From: Streptomyces sp. ISL-10
GTDB taxonomy: Bacteria; Actinomycetota; Actinomycetes; Streptomycetales; Streptomycetaceae
Assembly (NCBI RefSeq): GCF_018614575.1
Contig: NZ_JAGGOJ010000029.1
Coordinates: 1-64,000 of the forward strand
DNA length: 64,000 nt
Direction of reading: 5' to 3'
The position numbers were made by a program, and so were the translations under genes. The notes beneath the pieces are model-generated. The model had not been told where the DNA came from. It worked only from the letters and a program-made list of their open reading frames with translations, and did not search any database. How positions within the stretch are numbered: position 1 is the first letter of the stretch; each line of letters begins with the position of its first letter. Shown one piece after another: positions 17,348 through 24,969 of this stretch.

Positions 17348-18625
17348 ATGCGCAAGACGACCGCTCTGCGGGCAGCTGCGGCCGCGTCCGCCGTCCTGCT
17401 CCTCGCCACCGCCTGCAACAGCCGGCGCGGGCAGGACGAAGAGGGCACCGCCGCCGACGGCGCGTGCAAGGGCCAGCAGACCACCGGCATCACCGACAAG
17501 ACCATCAAGCTGGGCGGAATCTACCCGCTGTCGGGACCGGCCTCCGCGTACGGCACGATCGGCAAGGGCGTGGACACCTACTTCAAGTCCGTCAACGACA
17601 AGGGCGGCATCGACGGCCGCACGGTGGACTTCGTCGTCCGCGACGACGGCTACCAGCCACCCAAGGCGGTCGAGGAGGCCCGCAGACTGGTCGAGCAGGA
17701 GAAGGTCTTCGCCGTGTTCCAGACCCTGGGCACCCCGTCCACGGCAGCCGTGTGGGACTACCTCAACAAGCGGAAGGTGCCGCAGCCCTTCGTGGCCACC
17801 GGTGCCTCCCTCTGGGGTACGGACGACAAGCACCCGTGGACCATCGGCTGGCAGCCCAACTACGTGTCCGAGGCGCGGGTGTACGCCAAGTACCTCAAGG
17901 ACGAGAAGCCGAAGGCCAAGGTCGCGGTCCTCTATCAGAACGACGACTTCGGCAAGAACCTGCTCGGCGGGTTCACGGAGGCCGTCGCCGGCAGCGGCAT
18001 CAAGGTGATCGCCAAGGAGAGCTACGAGGTCACCGACCCCTCCGTCTCGGCGCAGATGTCGAGCCTCGCCCGCTCCAAGGCCGATGTGCTGCTGAACATC
18101 ACCACGCCCAAGTTCGGCAGTCAGGCCCTCGCCGCCGATGCCAAGAACGCCAAGTGGAACCCCCTGCACATCGTCAACGCCGTGTCCGCGTCCGCCACCG
18201 TGCTCAAGCCCGTCGGATTCGAGAACGTACAGGGTCTGGTCTCGGCGACCTACTTCAAGGATCCCGCCGACCCTCAGTGGGCCGACGACGCGGAGATGAA
18301 GGCGTACAAGGACGCGCTGCGCAAGTACGCGCCCGGCTCCGACCCGACCAACCAGTACAACGCCTACGGCTGGGCCGTCGCCTCCAGCCTGCACAAGGCG
18401 CTGGACGCGATGAAGTGCCCGACCAGGGAGGGGCTGCGGGACGCGGTGCGCGATCTGAAGGACGTGAAGGTGGACATGCTTCTGCCCGGGGTCACCCTGG
18501 CCACGGGCCGCGGCGACGCCTTCCCGATCGAGACCATGCAGCTGATGCGGTTCAAGGGTGAGCGGTGGCAGCTGTTCGGCGAGCCGGTGGACACCCGCAA
18601 GGAGTTCGGCTCCCCGGCCAGCTGA
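17348..18625 (+). CDS. ABC transporter substrate-binding lipoprotein (LivK/Peripla_BP_6 type)
   Basis: 425 residues from ATG 17348; AAGGAAT lies just upstream, and an ATG at 17339 overlapping the previous stop is also possible. The signal peptide ends in a lipobox LLATAC, so the mature protein is lipid-anchored outside the cell. The mature part has IKLGGIYPLSGPASAYG, a GGIDGRTVDFVVRDDGYQP segment and KVAVLYQNDDFGKNLLGGF, typical of branched-chain-amino-acid-type binding proteins. The ligand could be an amino acid, amide or aromatic acid. Being last in the operon it is just before a strong terminator. Confidence 0.92.
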   Translation: MRKTTALRAAAAASAVLLLATACNSRRGQDEEGTAADGACKGQQTTGITDKTIKLGGIYPLSGPASAYGTIGKGVDTYFKSVNDKGGIDGRTVDFVVRDDGYQPPKAVEEARRLVEQEKVFAVFQTLGTPSTAAVWDYLNKRKVPQPFVATGASLWGTDDKHPWTIGWQPNYVSEARVYAKYLKDEKPKAKVAVLYQNDDFGKNLLGGFTEAVAGSGIKVIAKESYEVTDPSVSAQMSSLARSKADVLLNITTPKFGSQALAADAKNAKWNPLHIVNAVSASATVLKPVGFENVQGLVSATYFKDPADPQWADDAEMKAYKDALRKYAPGSDPTNQYNAYGWAVASSLHKALDAMKCPTREGLRDAVRDLKDVKVDMLLPGVTLATGRGDAFPIETMQLMRFKGERWQLFGEPVDTRKEFGSPAS

Positions 18626-18628
18626 GCC

Positions 18629-18676
18629 GACGGGGGCGGTCCGAGTCGATGCCCGACTCTGAGGACCGCCCCCGTC
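18629..18676 (+). terminator. Strong hairpin terminator of the ABC importer operon
   Basis: A 14-bp perfect stem pairs GACGGGGGCGGTCC (18629-18642) with GGACCGCCCCCGTC (18663-18676). Inside it a second stem pairs GAGTCG with CGACTC. It begins 4 bp after the last stop codon. No long T-run follows, as is usual in Streptomyces. Confidence 0.85.
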
Positions 18677-18754
18677 CGTTGGCGGCGGCCTTGCGGGCTC
18701 TGTGTGTCCGCTGGAGTCGGCCGTATGACGCAGACCGGCCCAGGGCGGCGGTGC

Positions 18755-19250
18755 GCGGTCGCGTGACGCTGTTACTGGACACCGTCGGCGAACTGAAGTC
18801 GCGCCACCGCTGTGCCACACGTCCATCTCGATGAGCTCTGCCGTGCGGTCTGCCGGTCAGTTCGATCTACTGGCACTCCGGCCGCAAGGACGTGATCTAC
18901 GTCGCGGTGCTGGAGCGGGCCATGACCGCTCTGCCGGCGGCTCAGCCCCGGGCGGAGTGCCGGACGGAGTGCCGTACGGAGTGCCGGGCGCCGGCGCCGG
19001 GCGGCATCTGGACTCCTTTCTCGCGGCGGTCGAGGACGCGTGCCGGCGTCACCCGCACAGCCTGAACCCACTGTTGGGACTGTGCATGGTGCAGCAGGAT
19101 GCCCGTGCGGCGGCCCGTGGCCGAGGTGCGTCACTACAGCGACGCGCTGGTGGCCTGGGCCCGGAAGCGGCGAGCTGGCCGACGTGCTGGTGGCCTGGGC
19201 CCCCGGATTCGGTGAGCTGGCGTCTTCGCTGTGCGTGACCGCCCCGGGGT
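18755..19250 (+). pseudogene. TetR-family regulator remnant with several frameshifts
   Basis: Pieces of one TetR protein appear in different frames: VTLLLDTVGELKSRH, then HLDELCRAV, then SIYWHSGRKDVIYVAVLERAMTAL (end of the HTH), then AAVEDACRRHPHSLNPLLGLC with EVRHYSDALVAWA (C-terminal domain). At least three frame changes separate them. A 12-bp unit (ACGGAGTGCCGG or T variants) is present about three times near 18951-18990, a possible slippage site. Confidence 0.65.
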
Positions 19251-19546
19251 GGCGGACGAGTGGGCGCGCTTCACACTGAGTACGGCGAAACGGAACCGCC
19301 GTGGCCCGTACACAGGCTGCACGCGCCGGCTGCGGCGCGGTACCGGCCGTCCGACGCGTCGGCGTCCACGGCGTCGGACATTGTCCATGGTGAACTCCCG
19401 CCGGCCCCGTTTCCGCAGGAGCGGGGGGCATCGGCGGCGGTCGCGACAGCGGCCGAGGCGGTGGCGGTCCGCGAAGGTGTCGGCGCGTCCAGGTCGGTCG
19501 CCGAGGGGCCAGTGAGCCGAAACGCCAATGGCATACTGCTGGTCCG

Positions 19547-20206
19547 ATGAGCGAACCGACCGCGGCAGCACGACGCCCCCCGACCAAGCGCGATGACCAG
19601 CGAGAGGCCTCCCGCCGCAGGCTCTTGAACGCGGCGCTGGAGATCCTCGCGGAGGAGGGCTACCGCGGGCTGACGGTGAAGAAGGTCGGCGACCGTGCCG
19701 GAGTCAGCCGAGGCATGGTCAACTACCACTTCACGTCCAAAGCCGGGCTCGTCGAAGCCGTTGTCGCCGATATCCGCGAGACCTTCGTCCACCGGCTCCG
19801 CGAGCTGCCCGGGTACGCCCGGATGAGCGGCTTCGAAGCCGTCCTGGCCAAGCTCGACCAGCTCTTCGCCCGTCTGGCGGAGCCCGAACCAGGAGTGCGA
19901 GCACGGGCGTTGCTGGTGCTACTCGTCGAGGCGGTCGGCAGCACCGACGGGATGAAGGTCTTGATGGCCGAGCATCTCAGTCTCGTGCGGACCGGTGTCG
20001 AGGAGGACATCCGGCGGGGGATCGCCGATGGGAGCATCCGCCCCGACGTCGACGTCGTCGCCCAGGCTTTCCTGGTGGAGAGCATCGCGCGCGGCGTACT
20101 CCTGCAGTATCAACTGGACTCGGCCCGGACCCGCCTGGCGGACATCGCACGGGCTGCCCACGAGACGCTGGTGCTCGGGCTCACGTCGACGCCGGGCGAC
20201 GACTGA
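19547..20206 (+). CDS. TetR-family transcriptional regulator
   Basis: 219 residues from ATG 19547. The HTH is at ~20-70: SRRRLLNAALEILAEEGYRGLTVKKVGDRAGVSRGMVNYHFTSKAGLVEAV in register with TetR, preceded by a short Arg/Pro-rich extension. The C-terminal domain resembles the BetI-like group (GFEAVLAKLDQLFARL, then ALLVLLVEAV). It has no obvious operon partner: a TetR remnant lies upstream and a transposase-derived hybrid gene downstream. Target and ligand are unknown. Confidence 0.85.
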   Translation: MSEPTAAARRPPTKRDDQREASRRRLLNAALEILAEEGYRGLTVKKVGDRAGVSRGMVNYHFTSKAGLVEAVVADIRETFVHRLRELPGYARMSGFEAVLAKLDQLFARLAEPEPGVRARALLVLLVEAVGSTDGMKVLMAEHLSLVRTGVEEDIRRGIADGSIRPDVDVVAQAFLVESIARGVLLQYQLDSARTRLADIARAAHETLVLGLTSTPGDD

Positions 20207-20236
20207 GACCTCGATTCTTATGGCGTTGAGCCGTGC

Positions 20237-20761
20237 ATGACGGATCTCTTTGGGCGGCTGGTGCCGGACGAGTTGTGGGTGGTGTTCACGAAGGTCGTTT
20301 TGGGGGCATTCGGCGGGCGGCAGGGCGGTGCTTGGGCCCCGCGGACTTTCATCGGTGACCTCTCCCACCACGAGCTGCGGGATTGGGAGGCGGCCATTGC
20401 GCTGGTGAGCGCCCACGCCGAGTGCTACTCCATCGATCACTGCATGCACGACAACCGTCTGTGGCACATGGATTTGCTCGCCCGCGCGGAGCGGTTCTCC
20501 GAACTTACGGAGCTCGCTCTCACGGATGTCCATACACGCCGGAGACTCAACAGATCGCTTCGCGATCAGGGGATGGAGGCGGTTCTGCGCGGCCGCGCCA
20601 AAGATCGTGATCGTGACGCTCTGTACGTCCTTGTTCGGCTGCTGTGCGAGACGAATCGGGTCCAGGAGGCCCATCGAGCGGCCCAGGAGTTCGGCCCGGA
20701 GGATCAGCACGCACACCAGATCGTGGCCCGCTTTCGATCGCCGTCAATCGGTGAGCAGTAA
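20237..20761 (+). CDS. Hybrid: IS5-type transposase N-terminus joined to an unrelated domain
   Basis: 174 residues, uninterrupted. Residues ~1-33 (MTDLFGRLVPDELW to QGGAW) match the start of Streptomyces IS5-type transposases (MTDLLGRLVPDELW..). From about residue 35 (RTFIGDLSHHELRDWEAAIALV) the sequence changes to a different helical protein that I do not recognise (ECYSIDHCMHDNRLWHMDLLAR, LVRLLCETNRVQEAHRAAQEFG). Insertion or deletion apparently fused the transposase start, and perhaps its promoter and ribosome site, to a truncated host gene. It may be expressed or may be inert. No function is proposed. Confidence 0.5.
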   Translation: MTDLFGRLVPDELWVVFTKVVLGAFGGRQGGAWAPRTFIGDLSHHELRDWEAAIALVSAHAECYSIDHCMHDNRLWHMDLLARAERFSELTELALTDVHTRRRLNRSLRDQGMEAVLRGRAKDRDRDALYVLVRLLCETNRVQEAHRAAQEFGPEDQHAHQIVARFRSPSIGEQ

Positions 20762-20883
20762 CGCTCGACACCTGCCTTGTCTGACCTGTCAGGGTCCGGT
20801 CGATCATGTGATTCGTTGGGGCAGATCACCGTGGTGATCAACGTCGACGGCAGCACCACTTGCGACGCGGCTAGCATGGCGGG

Positions 20884-21042
20884 ATGAGCGACAACACCAC
20901 TTCCGGCGACGACATCCCGAACCGATCAGCGGCCTCGAGGCCCAGAAGGCCCATATCGCTGCGTACGCTCAGGCGCGCGAGCCGGTGGGAGACGTTCGTC
21001 CTGCTCGCCGTGTTGCTCGTCGTTGTCTTCGCTTTCGCCTAA
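20884..21042 (+). CDS. Small single-pass membrane protein (52 aa)
   Basis: ATG 20884 opens a 52-codon frame ending TAA at 21040-21042. The first 37 residues are polar and Arg-rich (DDIPNRSAASRPRRP, LRRASRWE), followed by a C-terminal hydrophobic helix FVLLAVLLVVVFAFA, giving a tail-anchored layout. The good hydrophobic helix and balanced start argue that it is coding, but conservation cannot be judged here. A transposase 3' scrap begins directly after it. Function unknown. Confidence 0.5.
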   Translation: MSDNTTSGDDIPNRSAASRPRRPISLRTLRRASRWETFVLLAVLLVVVFAFA

Positions 21043-21049
21043 GAATTGC

Positions 21050-21125
21050 CCTGGTCGTCATGTCGTAGCGCGTGGCTACGGCCCGGGACTGCTTCAGGTT
21101 GCTGATCGCCCGTTCGACGGTGAGC
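21050..21125 (-). pseudogene. Transposase C-terminal scrap
   Basis: Minus-strand translation TVERAISNLKQSRAVATRYDM matches the C-terminal E-containing segment of IS4/IS5-type transposases (VERTIANLKQWRAVATRYDK-like). Only ~25 residues remain. With the hybrid gene at 20237, it suggests that an IS5-type element was broken here. Confidence 0.6.
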
Positions 21126-21260
21126 GATAAGGGGCTTGATGCCGCGCCGCCACAGCTGTCACCGAGTGCGGTTCTTCCGCAGCCGAGCTCCGTTTCATGT
21201 GGCCTCCCTCGTCCATGCTCGAAGCGATTGTCAGTCACAGGTGCCGCGTAGATTTTGGTC

Positions 21261-21989
21261 ATGCCCGATCCTTTGAGTGAAGACCTCAAACAACTGCTGG
21301 ACGATCTGCCGTCTGGCAGGCTGATGGGGCCGTGTCATACTCCGCATCCGGTGGTGTGGATGAGCGACGGACCGGTCATGGGCGCGGCCGACTGGTGGAA
21401 ACGGCTGCACCGCCGGCGCTCTGAAACCGGTCTGTACCCGCTGCTGCTTGAGTACCCCGACGACTCATTCGAGCCTGTGGGTGGTGACTACGGGGCTGCT
21501 GCCGACGCTGCCTCGTACTTCACGAGCAAGTGGACGGACGAAGCGTGGCCACCTTTCGAGGAGTGGCCGGGCCTCGCGGCGCCTGCCGCGCCGGTGACTG
21601 ACATCGACGTGTGCGCGGAGGCACTGGCGACGGCAGTAGTCCACGACGGCCGAGCCCGTTGTCTCGCCCTCGTCCAGGTCTCGCGGGGCGCCGATGCGCC
21701 CGCTGCCCTGAGCTGGCTCGGGATGACAAATCACATGACCGTCCAGGAGTTGTCGGCAGTGCTGCGCTCCTGGGAGGACCGGTTTGGTGTCCGTGTCGTG
21801 GGCCTTGGTCACGGAAGCGTGTATCTCTCGGTTGCCGCTCCGCCGACAGAGGTCTATCAGGCCCGAGTCCTCACCGCGGAGCATTACCTCGCCTGCCCGG
21901 ACGTCTTCTACGAGGACCCCGATCTTGACTGGTCCACGTACCACGAGGAGCTCATGAAGTGTCGTGAATGGCGGTTCTGGTGGGATTGA
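21261..21989 (+). CDS. DUF4253-domain protein
   Basis: 242 residues from ATG 21261; a TTG two codons earlier is less likely. The C-terminal ~110 residues fit DUF4253: LRSWEDRFGVRVVGLGHGSVYLSVAAPP, AEHYLACPDVFYEDP and a terminal WRFWWD. The N-terminal half has WMSDGPVMGAADWWKRLH and a LYPLLLEYPD segment, also typical of the family. DUF4253 proteins are common in Streptomyces and sometimes associated with toxin-immunity loci, but no activity is established. It lies between two transposase C-terminal scraps, so it may have moved with an element. Confidence 0.8.
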   Translation: MPDPLSEDLKQLLDDLPSGRLMGPCHTPHPVVWMSDGPVMGAADWWKRLHRRRSETGLYPLLLEYPDDSFEPVGGDYGAAADAASYFTSKWTDEAWPPFEEWPGLAAPAAPVTDIDVCAEALATAVVHDGRARCLALVQVSRGADAPAALSWLGMTNHMTVQELSAVLRSWEDRFGVRVVGLGHGSVYLSVAAPPTEVYQARVLTAEHYLACPDVFYEDPDLDWSTYHEELMKCREWRFWWD

Positions 21990-21996
21990 GGGTCCT

Positions 21997-22083
21997 CTAC
22001 TCGACGAGGCGGCGGTGGCAGATCAGTGCGGCGGCGATGCCTGCGAAGGCGAGGAAGTGCTCGGGCTTGCGTTCGCAGCGCCG
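21997..22083 (-). pseudogene. IS5-type transposase C-terminal scrap
   Basis: Minus-strand translation RRCERKPEHFLAFAGIAAALICHRRLVE matches the last ~28 residues of IS5-type transposases (RRYER..HFLAFLGLAAAL.C.KRL). It abuts the 3' end of the SDR gene at 22092. It is a second, different transposase end, so the DUF4253 gene is bracketed by IS debris. Confidence 0.65.
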
Positions 22084-22091
22084 GGCGCGCG

Positions 22092-22895
22092 TCATACGGC
22101 GCTGAGTCCGCCGTCCACCACCAGGCTCTGGCCTGTGATGTAGGAGGCGCGGTCGGAGAGCAGAAACGTGACGGCCTCCGCGACCTCGCAGGCGGTGCCC
22201 TGGCGGCCCAACGGGATGCGCTCGAACGAGGCCGTCCGGGATGCTCGCCCGGCCGAGGCCTGCCGTCCCATGGGGGTGTCGATCAGGCCGGGGACGACCA
22301 GGTTGGCCCGGATCCGGCGCGCGCCTGCCTCCTTGGCGACATGGCGGGTGAGCCCGAACAGGCCGGCCTTGGAACTGTCGTAGGCCGGCGAGTTCGTGGC
22401 GGCGCGCAATCCTGCGACCGACCCGATGAAGACGACGGCGCCTCCGTCGGCCATCGCCGGCAGGGCGTGCTTGGCGGCCAGGAAGGGCGCACGCAGATTC
22501 AGGGAGAGCACCTGGTCCCAGTCTTCGGGTGACGAGCCCTTCAGGCCGGTGCCGAGACCCACGCCCACGTTGACCACAAGCGCATCCAGTCCCCCCAGCC
22601 CGCGGACCGCCTCGGCGACCATGGCGGCCGACTGCTCGGCATCCGTGGCGTCACCTACCACGGTGACGCTCAAGGTGCCTGCGGAGCTGACCAGTTCGGC
22701 GGTTGCGGCCGCCGCCGGGGCGGACACGTCGGCGCAGGCCACATCGGCGCCCTCCCGGGCGGCGAGGACGGCGATCGCACGGCCGTTGCCGACAGGTGCC
22801 CGCGGGTCGTCGTCGGGGCGGGTGCCCGCGCCCACCACCAGCACTTTGCGGCCGGCCAGGCGACGGGACGGCTGCTCGAGGTGCCCTTCACGCAT
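22092..22895 (-). CDS. Short-chain dehydrogenase/reductase (SDR)
   Basis: 267 residues from ATG 22895, the start that overlaps the upstream CMD gene by 8 bp. A Rossmann-type nucleotide site is seen at KVLVVGAGTRPDDDPRAPVGNGRAIA (an insert breaks the usual TGxxxGxG spacing), then NVGVGLG (NAG-like), the catalytic GSVAGL Ser, YDSSK Tyr/Lys, and a VDGGLSAV C-terminus. It should oxidise or reduce an alcohol/ketone with NAD(P)(H). The pairing with a carboxymuconolactone-decarboxylase-like protein suggests breakdown of a small cyclic or aromatic compound. Confidence 0.9.
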   Translation of the reverse strand: MREGHLEQPSRRLAGRKVLVVGAGTRPDDDPRAPVGNGRAIAVLAAREGADVACADVSAPAAAATAELVSSAGTLSVTVVGDATDAEQSAAMVAEAVRGLGGLDALVVNVGVGLGTGLKGSSPEDWDQVLSLNLRAPFLAAKHALPAMADGGAVVFIGSVAGLRAATNSPAYDSSKAGLFGLTRHVAKEAGARRIRANLVVPGLIDTPMGRQASAGRASRTASFERIPLGRQGTACEVAEAVTFLLSDRASYITGQSLVVDGGLSAV

Positions 22896-23493
22896 GGTTC
22901 CGGCCCCCTTCCGTGAAGCCCATCCTCTCGAAACCGGGGTCCAGTTCCACACCGGCGGTGTTCAGGAAGAAGGCCACCATGTGGTACTGCCCCACCAGCA
23001 TGACGATCTCGATCAGCTCGGCGTCGTCGAAGTACCCGGCCAGGGCCTCCCAGGTGGCCTCGGACAGCCTTGCATCGCTGTGCAACTCGTCCGCAGCCCG
23101 CATCAGGTGTTCCTCGAGGTCCGTCCAGCCGTGCGCTTCCGTTCCTTCGGTGATGCGGTCGATGTCCGCATCCGTGACGCCCGCTGCCTTCGCCAGCGGG
23201 AGGTGCCGGCCCCACTCGTACCGGGCGCCGGTGTTGCGGGACGTGCGCAGGATCAGCAACTCGCGGAGTCGTTCCGGTAGTCGGCCCCTGCGGAGCAACT
23301 GGCCTCCGAAGGGCATGAATTGCTCGTAGAGGTCGGGATGGCGCACGAGCGTGGTGAAGATGTTGGGGACCCGGCCCCCTGGGTCGCGGGGTGCGACGGC
23401 CAGCAGCTTCCGGGCCCTTGCATCCCAGTGCTCCTCGGGCAGCGGCATCAGCCGCGGGCGAGTCTGCGCGTCGAGTTCGTGGCGCTCTGACAT
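22888..23493 (-). CDS. Carboxymuconolactone decarboxylase-like (CMD) family protein
   Basis: 201 residues from ATG 23493, preceded by GGGAGG. The CMD core is visible: PNIFTTLVRHPDLYEQFMPFGGQLLRRGRLPERLRELLILRTSRNTGARYEWGRHLPLAKAAGVTD in family register, with ELLILRT and E..H (YEWGRH) as conserved points. The peroxidatic CxxC of AhpD is absent. A C-terminal part (YFDDAELIEIVMLVGQYHMVAFFLN) matches too. CMD-like proteins act on lactones or as hydroperoxide-handling enzymes. First gene of a two-gene operon with the SDR, and divergent from a tetR gene. Confidence 0.88.
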   Translation of the reverse strand: MSERHELDAQTRPRLMPLPEEHWDARARKLLAVAPRDPGGRVPNIFTTLVRHPDLYEQFMPFGGQLLRRGRLPERLRELLILRTSRNTGARYEWGRHLPLAKAAGVTDADIDRITEGTEAHGWTDLEEHLMRAADELHSDARLSEATWEALAGYFDDAELIEIVMLVGQYHMVAFFLNTAGVELDPGFERMGFTEGGRNHA

Positions 23494-23517
23494 GGCGACC
23501 TCCCACATGAGGTACTC

Positions 23518-23547
23518 ACCATAGGAGACTGGCTGAACGCTTAGCAA
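23518..23547 (-). promoter_or_regulatory. Promoter of the CMD-SDR operon with overlapping TetR-like operator
   Basis: On the minus strand a -35 TTGCTA (23547-23542) and -10 TATGGT (23523-23518) are 18 bp apart. GCTGAACGCTTAGC (23532-23545) is an imperfect palindrome of GCTNARCGYTNAGC form, of a kind common for TetR regulators, and covers the -35 and spacer. The start site would be ~23511, close to the ATG at 23493. Confidence 0.6.
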
Positions 23548-23584
23548 GTGAACCTGCCGGTTGGTCGATTTAGCCCCGAGTGAT

Positions 23585-23599
23585 GTTCGGTTATCGAAC
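23585..23599 (+). promoter_or_regulatory. Second palindrome in the CMD/tetR interval
   Basis: GTTCGGTTATCGAAC has perfect 5-bp arms around GTTAT. It is upstream of the tetR gene and ~7 bp before a TACCGT -10-like element at 23606-23611. It could be a second operator, or an autoregulatory site. Confidence 0.35.
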
Positions 23600-23670
23600 T
23601 GCGGGTACCGTGAGCGGCAAAGTCACGGCGCTACGAAGGGCGGAGCGCGGAGCGATGCGGGGGTGCAGCG

Positions 23671-24336
23671 GTGGCCCGACCGACCAGGCCGATCCTCAGT
23701 CGGGGGCGGATCTGCGCCGCGGCGCTGGCCATCGTGGACCGTGACGGGCTCGCCGAGTTGTCGATGCGCAAGCTCGCCCGAGAGCTCGGCGTCCAGGTCT
23801 CCTCGCTCTACGAGCACGTCAAGACCAAGGACGACGTCCTCCACGAGGTCGCCAACGCCATCATGGAGGGCGTGGACGTCTCCGGTTTCGAAACCGGCGA
23901 CTGGCGGCACGGGGTGGCGTCCTGGGCCCGGTCCTACCGCGCGGCTATCGCCGCCCATCCCCACATCGTGCCGTTCCTCGCCTACGGTCCGGCCCGCCGT
24001 GAGGCCTCGCTGCGGCGTGCCGACGCCGTGCACGGCGGGCTGGTCGGCGCCGGATGGCCCCCGCGCTACGCCACGATGATCGGAGCCTCGACCAAGTACC
24101 TGGTCATCGGATCGGCGATGACCTCCTTCTCCCGCGGGTTCGACGACGACGTGCAGGTATACGTCGAGCGGTATGCGCAGCTGACCGATGCCCACCGTCT
24201 GCCCGACCATGCCGACACGATCGACCGGGACAGCTTCGAACTGGCCCTGGAGATGTTCCTGGACGGCCTCGGCCGCCTCCATGAGCGCGTCGTGTCACGC
24301 CAGGATCCGCGGCCGACTCCTCGTCCGAGCGCCTGA
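23671..24336 (+). CDS. TetR-family regulator with TetR_C-type domain
   Basis: 221 residues from GTG 23671. The HTH is at ~8-55 (GRICAAALAIVDRDGLAELSMRKLARELGVQVSSLYEHVKTKDDVLHEV in family register). The C-terminal domain follows the TetR_C layout (SWARSYRAAIAAHPHIVPFLA; later DRDSFELALEMFLDGL). It is divergent from the CMD-SDR operon and is the likely repressor acting at GCTGAACGCTTAGC. The last codons lie within the first unit of a 32-bp tandem repeat. Confidence 0.87.
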   Translation: MARPTRPILSRGRICAAALAIVDRDGLAELSMRKLARELGVQVSSLYEHVKTKDDVLHEVANAIMEGVDVSGFETGDWRHGVASWARSYRAAIAAHPHIVPFLAYGPARREASLRRADAVHGGLVGAGWPPRYATMIGASTKYLVIGSAMTSFSRGFDDDVQVYVERYAQLTDAHRLPDHADTIDRDSFELALEMFLDGLGRLHERVVSRQDPRPTPRPSA

Positions 24337-24402
24337 CCCCGCGGCCGACTCCTCGTCCGAGCGCCTGACCCCGCGGCCGACTCCTCGTCCGAGCGATTGG
24401 CC
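24307..24402 (+). repeat. Three tandem copies of a 32-bp unit
   Basis: Units at 24307-24338, 24339-24370 and 24371-24402 each begin CCGCGGCCGACTCCTCGTCC. Units 1 and 2 are identical, and unit 3 differs only at its end (GATTGGCC for GCCTGACC). The first unit contains the tetR stop codon (24334-24336); the others are non-coding. No stem structure is evident. Confidence 0.9.
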
Positions 24403-24555
24403 CCCGCTGCCTTTCCGTTACACCGACTTCCCGCCGACGCCTTGTCCGGCGTCGTGGTCCACTCTAGGCTCCCCCGAACCGAACGGCGTTCGGTTAAAGG
24501 CGATCTTGGCCCTGCCACGACCTGACGCCACCGCTTGCAGTGAGGAGTTGATGTC

Positions 24556-24969
24556 GTGTACGGGAGCCATGAGCCGCCCCCTGGATTCGATGGACCGTCC
24601 TACGAGTTCCTAGAGCCACGCAGGAGACCGCCGACTTACGCCGCCGGGCCTCGCCAGGAAGTGGGCGTCACGCCAGAGGTGATGACCGCCCTCGCGGAGC
24701 TGCGCGCCGCGCGCCGTTCCAAGGTCTTCCCCGTCGCCACCGCCGTGCTCGGCCTTTACCTGATCAATGCGCTCCTGGCGAGCACGGCGGGTGACGTGAT
24801 GGCGGTCAAACTCGTCGGCCACCTGAACCTCGGGCTCGGATTGGCGCTGCTGCAGTGCGGCACCACGCTGGCGGCCTGCCGGTGGTACGCGCGCTACGCC
24901 GGCACCACCCTGGATCCGCTGGTCGAGAGGGCACGTGCGGGGCTCGGATTCCGAGGGGAGGAGCGGTGA
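24556..24969 (+). CDS. DUF485-domain membrane protein
   Basis: 137 residues from GTG 24556. After a Pro/Arg-rich N-terminus, two membrane helices (~57-76, ~89-109) are linked as in DUF485 proteins, with the family's soluble helix before the first span (ALAELRAARRSKVF). The stop overlaps the next GTG by 4 bp. DUF485 genes routinely precede acetate/solute:cation symporter genes, as here, and the protein is thought to assist the transporter, though its precise role is unknown. Confidence 0.88.
   Translation: MYGSHEPPPGFDGPSYEFLEPRRRPPTYAAGPRQEVGVTPEVMTALAELRAARRSKVFPVATAVLGLYLINALLASTAGDVMAVKLVGHLNLGLGLALLQCGTTLAACRWYARYAGTTLDPLVERARAGLGFRGEER

Noticed and set aside
18951..18990. Short tandem GGAGTGCCG units as a functional repeat
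   Set aside because: They lie inside a decayed TetR gene and most likely reflect replication slippage.
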